From positions 1 to 64,000 of the forward strand of contig NZ_NEHO01000009.1 of assembly GCF_002113375.1 (NCBI RefSeq): a DNA stretch of 64,000 nucleotides, in the 5' to 3' direction. The notes beneath the pieces were generated by a model that was not told the DNA's origin, did not search any database, and was given only the letters and a program-made list of their open reading frames with translations. The position numbers and the translations under genes are program-made. Shown here piece after piece: positions 7,967 to 15,535 of this stretch (its first letter is position 1; the number at the start of each line of letters is the position of its first letter). This DNA is from Pseudomonas sp. R37(2017) (GTDB taxonomy: Bacteria > Pseudomonadota > Gammaproteobacteria > Pseudomonadales > Pseudomonadaceae).

Positions 7967-8431
7967 AGCTCTGTCCGGATTCTGCGTACGGCCGGTTTCG
8001 TAATAGGCCTTGAGGTTCTCGGCGATCTGTTGCACGACCTTGTCGAAGGCCTTGGCCAGTAACTTTTCAAACAGCCTGCCACCGCGCAGGCTGTAACTCA
8101 TTTGCAGGGTGATGCGGGTCGAGTTGCCTTCGGCTTGCAAGGCATAACTGAAACTCGCCTGGCGAAACGGAAAGGGCGAGTCATTGCCGCCCTTGTGCAA
8201 CCGCAGCACGAACCCCGTACCTTCCTGCCACTGCACCACGCTTTCATCCAGATACTGTCCGCCCTTGCGCAACACCCGGCGACTGGCGCCGACACCCTCC
8301 GTTGCACCGGGATGAAACTGGTAGCCGGTCAGGCCCGGTACATAGTGCGGGGCGAGGCTCAGGTCGCGCAGTTTGGCCCAGGCTGCTGGTTGCGTGAGGT
8401 TCAGTACAACGCTGTGGCTGGCTACGGGCAT
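7937..8431 (-). CDS. SRPBCC-family (START/Bet v1-like) protein
   Basis: This 164-residue protein has the SRPBCC pattern: an N-terminal strand (SHSVVLNLTQPAAWAKLRDLS), a mid-region with LPG-like turns and FRQASFSYAL, and a long C-terminal helix (KLLAKAFDKVVQQIAENLKAYYE). Such proteins bind hydrophobic ligands in a central cavity, sometimes as cyclases or carriers. It lies 13 bases after an SDR gene and probably shares its box-driven promoter. A Shine-Dalgarno AGAGGA lies before the ATG at 8431. The last eight codons lie in REP spacer sequence, so its C-terminus was probably replaced when the repeat arrived. Steroid binding is only an inference. Confidence 0.7.
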   Translation of the reverse strand: MPVASHSVVLNLTQPAAWAKLRDLSLAPHYVPGLTGYQFHPGATEGVGASRRVLRKGGQYLDESVVQWQEGTGFVLRLHKGGNDSPFPFRQASFSYALQAEGNSTRITLQMSYSLRGGRLFEKLLAKAFDKVVQQIAENLKAYYETGRTQNPDRAAGTSNINVA

Positions 8432-8444
8432 GTCGAAAGTCCTC

Positions 8445-9221
8445 TTATGAATGGGATTGGGCCGCGTCGAGAAACGCCGGGCGTTCACCCGCGCCATGCA
8501 CTGCGATATCCGCGCCGCTGACGTAACGAGCCAGCGTCGAGGCCAGGTACAGGCAGGTATCGCCGATATCTTCGGGGGTCGCCAGGCGTTGCAGCGGAAC
8601 GGTCGCCGCCACCCGGGCAATGCCCGCGTCGTCACCATAATGCATGGCCGCCTGCTCGGTGAGAATCAGCCCGGCGGTCACGGCGTTGACCCGCACCTTC
8701 GGCGCCCACTCCACCGCCAGCGAAGTGGTCAGGTTCAACAGCCCGGCCTTGGCTGCGCCATAAGCGGCGGTGCCGGGGGAAGGGCGGGTGGCGCTGACGC
8801 TGCAGATGTTGATGATCGCACCGCCATCGGCCTGGGCCTGCATCACCTGGTTGGCCTGCTGGCACAGGTTCAGTGGCGCGATCAGATTGAGACGGATGAT
8901 CGCTTCGCTGAAACGCGGAGAGGCCGTGGCGGCATCGGCATTCGGCGAGCCACCGGCGTTGTTGACCAGCACATCGAGGCGACCGAAGCGCTCGGCGATC
9001 CGGGCGATCAGGCCTGCCGATTGTTCGACATCACGCAGGTCGCAGGGCACGAACAGTGCCTCGCGCCCACCGCTGGCAGGCAAGGATTGCGGCGCTTCTC
9101 GACCGCAGATCACCACCTCGGCGCCGCACTCGAGAAAGCGCTGGCTGATGCCGCGACCCACACCTTTGCCACCACCGGTGACCAGTACCACTTTGCCGCG
9201 AAAGTCCATCGGATCAAGCAT
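8445..9221 (-). CDS. Short-chain dehydrogenase/reductase
   Basis: A 258-residue classical SDR with TGGGKGVGRG at about residue 15, NNAGG, an SVS catalytic serine, and YGAAKAG with the catalytic Tyr and Lys. It should be a NAD(P)-dependent oxidoreductase acting on an alcohol or ketone. A steroid-regulon box lies at 9284-9302 with TAGCAT 20 nt downstream, so it very probably belongs to the steroid regulon, with the SRPBCC gene behind it. The alternative start (MDFRGK at 9209) would remove four residues. The substrate, perhaps a ring hydroxyl or a ring-degradation CoA ester, is unknown. Confidence 0.8.
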   Translation of the reverse strand: MLDPMDFRGKVVLVTGGGKGVGRGISQRFLECGAEVVICGREAPQSLPASGGREALFVPCDLRDVEQSAGLIARIAERFGRLDVLVNNAGGSPNADAATASPRFSEAIIRLNLIAPLNLCQQANQVMQAQADGGAIINICSVSATRPSPGTAAYGAAKAGLLNLTTSLAVEWAPKVRVNAVTAGLILTEQAAMHYGDDAGIARVAATVPLQRLATPEDIGDTCLYLASTLARYVSGADIAVHGAGERPAFLDAAQSHS

Positions 9222-9283
9222 GGGGATTCTCTATCTGTCGCTCGGGAAATGTCATCGATGCTAGGTCGACCGTCCTGGCAGGC

Positions 9284-9302
9284 CAACGTCCAATGAGACT
9301 AG
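9284..9302 (-). promoter_or_regulatory. Steroid-regulon box upstream of the SDR at 9221
   Basis: On the minus strand the site reads CTAGTCTCATTGGACGTTG (consensus CTAGTCC-N4-GGACGATG). The hexamer TAGCAT begins exactly 20 nt downstream (9258-9263 on the + strand), a fair -10 element for transcription of the SDR gene. Confidence 0.75.
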
Positions 9303-9310
9303 AGACTATC

Positions 9311-9424
9311 TGTAGGAGCGGGTGCCCGCTTGCGGCATGCTCGCGATGGACCTGAGGACACCGCGGAGTATCAGGCATCCAGCGTTATCGTTGACGACCA
9401 TCGCGAGCATGCTCGCTCCTACAG
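9311..9424. repeat. REP pair
   Basis: An inverted pair of REP units: TGTAGGAGCGGGTGCCCGC at the left and GCGAGCATGCTCGCTCCTACA at the right, spaced by about 80 bases, between the divergent promoters of the SDR and hsaD operons. Confidence 0.9.
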
Positions 9425-9434
9425 TACAGGGGGG

Positions 9435-9452
9435 TAGTCCTGTCGGACGATG
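9435..9452 (+). promoter_or_regulatory. Steroid-regulon box upstream of hsaD
   Basis: TAGTCCTGTCGGACGATG matches 14 of the 14 fixed positions of the core TAGTCC-N4-GGACGATG. The hexamer AATAAT begins 20 nt downstream at 9473-9478 and the hsaD start codon follows at 9511. Confidence 0.85.
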
Positions 9453-9510
9453 TTGGTTGCCCGGGTGCTCGGAATAATCCGGCGACAACAACAGGCCGGG
9501 AGGACACCTT

Positions 9511-10338
9511 ATGGGCGCTTCAGCGCAAGGGCACTTCGTTACGCTGCCGGATGGTTTGCAGCTGCACTATCGTGACGTCGGCAACGGCGAGCCGGTGATT
9601 TTCATCCATGGCAGCGGGCCGGGCGCCAGCGGCCACAGCAACTTCAAGCAGAACTACCCGGTGTTCGCCGAGGCCGGTTACCGGGTCATCGTTCCCGACT
9701 TGCCGGGCTACGGCGCTTCGGACAAACCCGAGACCCTCTACACCCTGGACTTCTTCGTCGCCGCGCTGAGCGGCCTGCTCGACGCCCTGGATATCCAGCG
9801 TTGCGTACTGGTCGGCAACTCCCTGGGCGGCGCGATCGCGATCAAACTGGCCCTCGACCAACCGCAGCGTGTCAGTCGCCTGGTGCTGATGGCGCCCGGT
9901 GGCCTGATGGAGAAAGAACAGTATTACCTGCAGATGGAAGGCATCCAGAAAATGGGCGCGGCCTTCGCCAAAGGTGAACTGAACGACGCCGCAGGCATGC
10001 GTCGCCTGCTGGCCCTGCAACTGTTCGACGAAACCCTGATCAGCGACGAAACGGTCAACGAGCGCGTAGCGGTGGTGCAACAGCAACCGGTGTGCGTGCT
10101 GTCGACCATGCAGGTGCCGAACATGACTGCGCGCCTGGGTGAGTTGCAGTGCCCGATCCTCGGTTTCTGGGGCATGAACGACAAGTTCTGCCCGTCCTCC
10201 GGTGCCCAGACCATGCTCGAGAACTGCTCCGGTATCCGCTTCGTGATGCTCAGCGAGTGCGGGCATTGGGTCCAGGTCGAGCACCGTGACTTTTTCAATC
10301 GCCAGTGCCTGGCGTTTCTTCAGGAGGCCCGCGGATGA
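9511..10338 (+). CDS. hsaD: Meta-cleavage product hydrolase (HsaD/TesD-like)
   Basis: The 275-residue alpha/beta hydrolase has the signature of meta-cleavage product hydrolases: the oxyanion motif HGSGPGASG, nucleophile Ser104 in GNSLGG, Asp224 in GMNDKFCP and His252 in GHWVQVEH. In steroid degradation HsaD/TesD cuts the product of HsaC between the A-ring fragment and the C/D-ring propanoate. The assignment to the steroid pathway rather than to biphenyl or phenol pathways rests on the island. It is the first gene of a four-gene operon behind a box and a -10 element; its stop overlaps hsaE by 4 bases. Confidence 0.9.
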   Translation: MGASAQGHFVTLPDGLQLHYRDVGNGEPVIFIHGSGPGASGHSNFKQNYPVFAEAGYRVIVPDLPGYGASDKPETLYTLDFFVAALSGLLDALDIQRCVLVGNSLGGAIAIKLALDQPQRVSRLVLMAPGGLMEKEQYYLQMEGIQKMGAAFAKGELNDAAGMRRLLALQLFDETLISDETVNERVAVVQQQPVCVLSTMQVPNMTARLGELQCPILGFWGMNDKFCPSSGAQTMLENCSGIRFVMLSECGHWVQVEHRDFFNRQCLAFLQEARG

Positions 10339-11126
10339 GCGTGCAATTGCGCCGTGAGTTCGGCGAGGAGCTTTATCAGGCGCTGCTCAGCGGCTCCACC
10401 CTGGCGCCGCTGACCGAGCGCTGGCCGTCGATCAGCATCGAAGACGCCTATCACATTTCCCTGTACGCCATTGAGCGTCGGGTGGCGGCCGGTGACCGGA
10501 TCGTCGGCAAGAAAATCGGCGTGACCTCGGCGGCGGTGCAGCAGATGCTCAACGTGCATCAGCCGGATTTCGGCTTCATCACGCAGCAAATGTCGTTCGA
10601 AGACGGCGCGCGGATTTCCCTGTCCGCGAACAAACTGATCCAGCCCCGCGCCGAGGGCGAGATCGCCTTCAAGCTCAAACATGATCTGGTCGGCCCCGGC
10701 ATCACCGAAGCCGATGTGCTGGACGCCACCGAATACGTGATGCCGTGCTTCGAAATCGTCGACTCGCGGATTCACGATTGGCGCATCCGCATCCAGGACA
10801 CCGTGGCCGACAACGCCTCCTGCGGTGTATTCGTGTTGGGCGACAGCAAGGTCGATCCCCGTGAGCTGGACTTGCCCAACCTGCGCATGCGCGTGTTCAA
10901 GAACGCAGAGCCGCTGAGTGAGGGCCTGGGTTCGGCCGTGCAGGGCAACCCGTTGACGGCGGTGGCCTGGCTGGCCAACACCCTGGGCGCCTTCGGCATT
11001 CCGTTCAAGGCCGGGGAAATCATCCTGTCCGGCTCCCTGGTACCGCTGGAACCGGCCCGCGCCGGCGACCATTTTTCGTTGACTATCGATGGCCTGGGCA
11101 GTGCCCGGGTGTCTTTCTGCGCCTGA
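10335..11126 (+). CDS. hsaE: 2-hydroxypenta/hexa-2,4-dienoate hydratase (HsaE/TesE-like)
   Basis: This 263-residue protein belongs to the hydratase/decarboxylase family: GKKIGVTSAAVQQMLNVHQPDFG, the metal-ligand region PRAEGEIAF, and a C-terminal SGSLVPLEPARAGD. It hydrates the 2-hydroxy-2,4-dienoate released from ring A by HsaD to a 4-hydroxy-2-oxo acid. The ATG overlaps the hsaD stop. The order hydrolase, hydratase, dehydrogenase, aldolase is typical of meta-cleavage operons. Confidence 0.9.
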   Translation: MSVQLRREFGEELYQALLSGSTLAPLTERWPSISIEDAYHISLYAIERRVAAGDRIVGKKIGVTSAAVQQMLNVHQPDFGFITQQMSFEDGARISLSANKLIQPRAEGEIAFKLKHDLVGPGITEADVLDATEYVMPCFEIVDSRIHDWRIRIQDTVADNASCGVFVLGDSKVDPRELDLPNLRMRVFKNAEPLSEGLGSAVQGNPLTAVAWLANTLGAFGIPFKAGEIILSGSLVPLEPARAGDHFSLTIDGLGSARVSFCA

Positions 11127-11144
11127 CTTTTGGAGTTTGACCCC

Positions 11145-12053
11145 ATGAGCAAAAAACTCAGAGCGGCCATTATCGGCCCGGGCAACATCGGCACCGACCT
11201 GCTGATGAAGATGTGCCGATCGGAGTGGATCGAGCCGGTGTGGATGGTGGGTGTCGACCCCGAATCCGAAGGCCTGAAGCGTGCCCGCGAAATGGGCATC
11301 AAAACCACCGCCGGTGGCGTCGATGGTTTGTTGCCGCACGTGCTCGACGATGACATTCGCATCGCCTTCGATGCCACCTCGGCCTACGTGCACGCGCAAA
11401 ACAGCCGCAAGCTCAACGAACTCGGGGTGATCATGATCGACCTCACGCCAGCGGCCATCGGCCCGTATTGCGTGCCGCCGGTCAATCTCAAGGAGCATGC
11501 GTCGAGCCTGGCGATGAACGTCAACATGGTCACCTGCGGTGGCCAGGCGACCATCCCGATGGTGGCGGCGGTATCGCGGGTGCAAGCGGTGAGCTACGGC
11601 GAAATCGTCGCCACGGTGTCCTCCGGTTCGGTCGGTCCGGGCACGCGGCAGAACATCGACGAGTTCACCCGCACCACCGCCGGTGCGGTGGAGAAGATCG
11701 GCGGCGCCCGGCGCGGCAAGGCGATCATTGTGATCAATCCGGCCGAGCCGCCGCTGATGATGCGCGACACCATTCATTGCCTGACCGATGACGAGCCGAA
11801 CCAGGACGCGATCCGTACCTCGGTGCTGGAGATGGTCCGCGAAGTGCAGCGCTATGTGCCCGGCTACAAGCTGATCAACGGGCCGGTGTTCGACGGGCGC
11901 AAGGTGTCGATCTTCATCGAGGTCGAAGGCCTCGGCGATTTCCTGCCCAAGTCCGCCGGCAACCTCGACATCATGACCGCCGCCGGCTTGCGCACGGCCG
12001 AGATGTTCGCCGAAGAAGCCCACAAGGGCACCCTGCAACTGCCCGTCCGTTGA
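11145..12053 (+). CDS. hsaG: Acylating acetaldehyde/propanal dehydrogenase (HsaG/TesF-like)
   Basis: The 302-residue protein has an N-terminal Rossmann motif ([11 protein letters not shown]), catalytic Cys131 in MVTCGGQAT, and [18 protein letters not shown], all typical of the BphJ/DmpF family. It converts the aldehyde released by the aldolase to an acyl-CoA with NAD and CoA. The enzyme works as a channelling complex with the aldolase encoded next. The start at 11145 was chosen because [13 protein letters not shown] is the standard N-terminus; the ATG at 11130 lacks a good ribosome site. Confidence 0.92.
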   Translation: MSKKLRAAIIGPGNIGTDLLMKMCRSEWIEPVWMVGVDPESEGLKRAREMGIKTTAGGVDGLLPHVLDDDIRIAFDATSAYVHAQNSRKLNELGVIMIDLTPAAIGPYCVPPVNLKEHASSLAMNVNMVTCGGQATIPMVAAVSRVQAVSYGEIVATVSSGSVGPGTRQNIDEFTRTTAGAVEKIGGARRGKAIIVINPAEPPLMMRDTIHCLTDDEPNQDAIRTSVLEMVREVQRYVPGYKLINGPVFDGRKVSIFIEVEGLGDFLPKSAGNLDIMTAAGLRTAEMFAEEAHKGTLQLPVR

Positions 12054-12066
12054 GTGGAGAATCCCG

Positions 12067-13101
12067 ATGAATTTGCAAGGTAAGAGCGTCCGTCTGCACG
12101 ACATGAGCCTGCGCGACGGCATGCACGCCAAACAGCACCAGATCAGTATCGAACAAATGGTCTCGGTGGCCACCGGCCTCGATACGGCCGGCGTGCCGCT
12201 GATCGAAATCACCCACGGCGATGGCCTCGGCGGGGCGTCGCTGAACTACGGTTTCCCGGCCCACAGCGACGAGGAATACTTCGCCGCGGTGATCCCGAAA
12301 ATGAAACAGGCCAAGGTCTCGGCCCTGTTGTTGCCGGGTATCGGCACCCTCGATCACCTGAAAATGGCCCATGAGCACGGCGTGTCGACCATTCGCGTGG
12401 CCACTCACTGCACCGAGGCGGACGTGTCCGGGCAGCATATCGGCATGTCGGCGAAGATGGGCCTGGACACCGTCGGCTTCCTGATGATGGCGCACATGGT
12501 CAGCCCGGAGAAACTGCTGGAGCAGGCGCGCCTGATGGAAAGCTACGGCGCCAACTGCATCTACTGCACCGACTCGGCCGGCTACATGCTGCCCGATGAA
12601 GTGACGCAAAAGATCGGAGCCCTGCGCGCTGGCTTGAATGCCGGGACTGAAGTGGGCTTCCACGGCCATCACAACATGGGCATGGCCATCGCCAACTCCC
12701 TGGCCGCCATCGAGGCCGGTGCTGCGCGGATCGACGGCTCGGTTGCAGGCCTTGGCGCGGGAGCGGGCAACACGCCGCTGGAAGTGTTCGTCGCGGTGCT
12801 GGAGCGCATGGGCGTCAACAGTGGCGTCGACCTGTACAAGATCATGGACGTCGCCGAAGACCTGGTGGTGCCGATGATGGACCAGCCAATCCGCCTCGAC
12901 CGCGATGCCCTGACGCTGGGGTATGCCGGGGTCTACAGCTCGTTCCTGCTGTTCGCCAAGCGGGCAGAGCAGAAGTACGGCATCGCGGCGCGTGAGCTGC
13001 TGGTGGAGTTGGGGCGGCGCGGAACCGTGGGCGGTCAGGAAGACATGATTGAAGACCTGGCGCTGACGCTGTCGCGGGCGCGGGGCGTGCTGCCGACCTG
13101 A
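12067..13101 (+). CDS. hsaF: 4-hydroxy-2-oxo acid aldolase (HsaF/TesG-like)
   Basis: The 344-residue TIM-barrel aldolase has [14 protein letters not shown] at the N-terminus, carrying the metal-binding Asp and catalytic Arg and His, and HGHHNMGMA with the other metal ligands. It splits the 4-hydroxy-2-oxo acid to pyruvate and an aldehyde, which passes to HsaG. It starts 13 bases after hsaG and is the last gene of the operon; a strong terminator follows at 13121-13147. Confidence 0.92.
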   Translation: MNLQGKSVRLHDMSLRDGMHAKQHQISIEQMVSVATGLDTAGVPLIEITHGDGLGGASLNYGFPAHSDEEYFAAVIPKMKQAKVSALLLPGIGTLDHLKMAHEHGVSTIRVATHCTEADVSGQHIGMSAKMGLDTVGFLMMAHMVSPEKLLEQARLMESYGANCIYCTDSAGYMLPDEVTQKIGALRAGLNAGTEVGFHGHHNMGMAIANSLAAIEAGAARIDGSVAGLGAGAGNTPLEVFVAVLERMGVNSGVDLYKIMDVAEDLVVPMMDQPIRLDRDALTLGYAGVYSSFLLFAKRAEQKYGIAARELLVELGRRGTVGGQEDMIEDLALTLSRARGVLPT

Positions 13102-13115
13102 TTATTGCGGCAACG

Positions 13116-13147
13116 AAAAAACCACCGATGATTCGGTGGTTTTTTTT
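13116..13147 (+). terminator. Rho-independent terminator after hsaF
   Basis: An 8-bp stem ACCACCGA/TCGGTGGT (13121-13128 with 13133-13140) is flanked by an A-run on the left and eight T residues on the right, so it can stop transcription in both directions: hsaF on + and the small gene at 13164 on -. Confidence 0.9.
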
Positions 13148-13163
13148 GCCGGTGGAACCCTGT

Positions 13164-13331
13164 TCAAGGCAGCAGATTGCGCACCACTGGCGGGTAACAG
13201 TTGATGGCCGCGCTCGAACAGCTGAACCAGGCCGTGCTCGGTCGATAGGCTTCATTCTTGAACAGTTGGCAAAGACTGGTGGAAGCACCAGCACAGAGGA
13301 TGATGAACAGAGCACAAGTGGATTTGCGCAT
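13164..13331 (-). CDS. Small exported protein of unknown function (55 aa)
   Basis: A 55-codon open frame starts at the ATG at 13331 with MRKSTCALFIILCAGASTSLC, which looks like a signal peptide with cleavage after an Ala/Ser/Cys stretch near residue 20. The mature part is about 34 residues with two cysteines and a Tyr-Arg-Pro segment. I do not recognise a family. It matters because a well-formed steroid-regulon box at 13393-13411, with TAACCT 20 nt downstream, points at it, and a shared terminator ends it. No strong Shine-Dalgarno sequence is visible, so translation is likely but not certain. Confidence 0.5.
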   Translation of the reverse strand: MRKSTCALFIILCAGASTSLCQLFKNEAYRPSTAWFSCSSAAINCYPPVVRNLLP

Positions 13332-13392
13332 GATGGGTCTCGAAGCGGTTTTATTGTTGTAGAAACAGGTTATGGCGGCGGCGCGGGAGTGG

Positions 13393-13411
13393 CTTCGTCC
13401 GAATGGACTAG
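13393..13411 (-). promoter_or_regulatory. Steroid-regulon box upstream of the 55-aa exported protein
   Basis: On the minus strand the site reads CTAGTCCATTCGGACGAAG, matching all but one or two of the fixed positions. TAACCT begins 20 nt downstream (13367-13372 on the + strand). Confidence 0.75.
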
Positions 13412-13439
13412 TTGTCGACTTGGGCACTCCGCAACCCCC

Positions 13440-13612
13440 TGTGGGAGCGAGCCTGCTCGCGATGGCGGTGTGTCAGGCGAAGCAGATGTTGGGCTGTGCC
13501 GGCCTCATCGCGAGCGTGCTCGCTCCTACAGGTTTGTTGGGCGTTGCCAGGATCTATGCCTGGCGGTGATCCCCTGTAGGAGCGAACCTGTTCGCGATGG
13601 CGGTGTGTCAGG
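13440..13612. repeat. REP pair plus a single REP
   Basis: An inverted REP pair at 13440-13531 is followed by a lone unit at 13575-13612. Together with the box above, they account for the roughly 300 bases between the small gene and the Nudix gene. Confidence 0.85.
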
Positions 13613-13632
13613 CACCACAGGTTTTGAAGGTG

Positions 13633-14181
13633 TCAGTCACGCCGGGCGAGGGCGCCCATGGCCATGAACAGGGCGGCAATCGCCCGGGCTTCATGCAGTT
13701 CGCCACGGGCCACCAGTTCGGGGATTTGTGTCAGGGGGACACGCAGGATTTCCAGGGGTTCGGGTTCGTCACCTTCCAGTTGGCAGGGGCTCAGTTGTTC
13801 GGCCAGTACCACCCGGTAGCGGTGGCACAGGTGCCCCGGCGCCAGGGTCAGTTCGCCCAGCTCGGTGAGGCGTTCGGCACGCATGCCGACTTCTTCGCTC
13901 AGTTCGCGCTGCGCCGCCTGCAAGTAGTCTTCATCGGGCTCGGCGCCGCCCTTGGGCAGGCCGAGGATGTTTTTTTCCACACCGACCGCGTATTCGCGCA
14001 CCAGCAGCACGTGCTGTGGGTCGGGCATCGCCACCAGCATCACCGAGCGATAACCGGTGCCGCGCAGGCGTTCATAGACCCGCTGCTGGCCGTTGCTGAA
14101 TTGCAGGTGCAGGGCTTCGATCTGAAAGTGGCCGCTTTGCGCCAGCAGTTCAGTCTTGAGGATGGTTGGGCAATTGCGCAT
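13633..14181 (-). CDS. nudE: NudE-like Nudix hydrolase (ADP compounds)
   Basis: The 182-residue protein contains the Nudix box (GGAEPDEDYLQAAQRELSEEVGM), with the REL-x-EE core that binds the divalent metal. Its N-terminal VYERLRGTGYRSVMLVAM and GVEKNILGLPKG are typical of NudE, which hydrolyses ADP-ribose, NADH and Ap3A-type nucleotides. The start at 14181 gives the usual length. Oddly, a perfect copy of the palindromic steroid box core lies upstream at 14236-14254, with CACAGT 20 nt downstream, suggesting the gene may be switched on with the steroid genes. Confidence 0.82.
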   Translation of the reverse strand: MRNCPTILKTELLAQSGHFQIEALHLQFSNGQQRVYERLRGTGYRSVMLVAMPDPQHVLLVREYAVGVEKNILGLPKGGAEPDEDYLQAAQRELSEEVGMRAERLTELGELTLAPGHLCHRYRVVLAEQLSPCQLEGDEPEPLEILRVPLTQIPELVARGELHEARAIAALFMAMGALARRD

Positions 14182-14235
14182 GGGGCAGTCCCCTGTTTGG
14201 GATAAGGACACTGTGCGCTGTACAACGGGGGCCGC

Positions 14236-14254
14236 CATCGTCCGAGTGGACGAG
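14236..14254 (-). promoter_or_regulatory. Palindromic steroid-regulon box and hairpin between luxR and nudE
   Basis: The + strand contains TCGTCC-GAGT-GGACGA, a perfect 6+6 palindrome, extended by GCCGCC/GGCGGC to a nearly complete 13-bp inverted repeat (14231-14260). Read on the minus strand it matches the box consensus, with CACAGT 20 nt downstream toward nudE. The same repeat may form a hairpin in the luxR transcript; no T-run follows it. Confidence 0.65.
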
Positions 14255-14268
14255 GGCGGCAACGACGG

Positions 14269-15399
14269 CTAGCCGAGGGTCGCCACGCTGCGCAGGATAA
14301 GGCGCACCAGCATGGTCTGGCGGGTCACGCCGGTCTTGGAGAAGGTCGAGCGCAGGTGCGCCCGCGAGGTGTTGCGGCTGATGCCCAGTTCTTCCGACGC
14401 TTCGTCGAGGGTCAGGCCGTTGGCCAGCAACATCGCCAGCTGGGTTTCCGCCGGGGTGAAGTCGAACAGTGCGCGAACGATCTCCTGGGGCGCGCTGGAC
14501 TGCTGTTCCGGGTCGCTGATGAAAATCACCACGGTGGGGCACTGCTTGCCTTCGCTCCAATCGGTCAATGGCACCGAGCGCACGATGATCCCCAGGTCCG
14601 CTTTGCCGGACGGCCGCTGCACACGAAGGGCTTCGACCACCGACGGGTTGCTGCTCTTTTGCGACAGCAGCGACTGCTTGACCAGTCGACGGAACTCCTG
14701 GGTATCACGCGCCGTACCGACCTGCAGGCCATCGTTGACCAGTTTGATGCCGTCCTTTTCCTGGATCAGCCGGTCGGCGACCTGGTTGGTCTGCAGCACC
14801 TTGCCGGATTCGTCGAGGATGATCGTGCCGACCGCCATCTGGTTCACGGCGCCAGCGTACAGGTTGCGTTCGGCTTCGATGCGGTTGAGCTGCATGTGGA
14901 TCTTGATCGAGCGTTCCAGGTGCGGAATGAAATGCGTGAGCATGGCCTTTTCGTCATCGCCGAAAGGCTTGTCGTCACGTCCGCGACTGATGCGAATGCG
15001 GCACTGGGCGCCGTCGACCGTGTTGATGTCGGCACCGAGGATGTGGAACACGTCCACCGGTTCAAGGAAGTTCTTGTAGAACTCGGAGTTCTGCCAGTCG
15101 TCGTTGGAGACGAACTCGGCGAGGGTCACGACCTGGCGGTTGGGCAGGTCGACGAATGGATCCAGGCTGAAAAAATGCTTGTTGTACGACGCGGTCGCCT
15201 CGGTCGAGGTGCCGGTGGTGTTGACCATCAAGCCGTCCACGTTGGCGCTGGGCGGACGCAGGATGAAGGTCACGTACTTGCTGTTCAGATACACGTTGAG
15301 CTGATTGAGAAAGGTGGCCCAGGGAATGTTTTCCAGCGGACCCTGATAGAGGTTGCCGATCAAATCACTGAACGTATCGAGGGTGAGGCTCTGCTGCAT
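14269..15399 (-). CDS. LuxR-family regulator, TeiR-like
   Basis: The 376-residue protein has a long N-terminal sensing part with no phosphoacceptor receiver domain and no autoinducer-binding pattern that I recognise, a PAS-like segment at about 185-290 (AVGTIILDESGKVLQTNQVADRLI), and a C-terminal LuxR-type HTH (FTPAETQLAMLLANGLTLDEASEELGIS, then NTSRAHLRS). Length and layout resemble TeiR, the LuxR-type activator of steroid degradation in Comamonas testosteroni (about 391 residues). It is the only regulator gene inside the island and is flanked by kshA and by boxes, so it is the leading candidate to bind them. No box lies in front of it. Confidence 0.78.
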   Translation of the reverse strand: MQQSLTLDTFSDLIGNLYQGPLENIPWATFLNQLNVYLNSKYVTFILRPPSANVDGLMVNTTGTSTEATASYNKHFFSLDPFVDLPNRQVVTLAEFVSNDDWQNSEFYKNFLEPVDVFHILGADINTVDGAQCRIRISRGRDDKPFGDDEKAMLTHFIPHLERSIKIHMQLNRIEAERNLYAGAVNQMAVGTIILDESGKVLQTNQVADRLIQEKDGIKLVNDGLQVGTARDTQEFRRLVKQSLLSQKSSNPSVVEALRVQRPSGKADLGIIVRSVPLTDWSEGKQCPTVVIFISDPEQQSSAPQEIVRALFDFTPAETQLAMLLANGLTLDEASEELGISRNTSRAHLRSTFSKTGVTRQTMLVRLILRSVATLG

Positions 15400-15535
15400 A
15401 GGGGAAAACCGTTGTTATTTTTAGCATTGGCGGTGGCCGAGAATAAGCGTCGGTATCGACTCCTTGCAACGCTCGGGCTCAGGGCCTGACGGGCGGCTGC
15501 CGTTCAGGCCCCTGGCGGGCGAAAAGCCGCTGGCG

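Noticed and set aside
10320..12212. A 630-codon open frame on the minus strand opposite hsaE-hsaG.
   Set aside because: GC-rich antisense shadow; the + strand genes have conserved motifs and ribosome sites, while this one has no recognisable domain and begins in the hsaF start.
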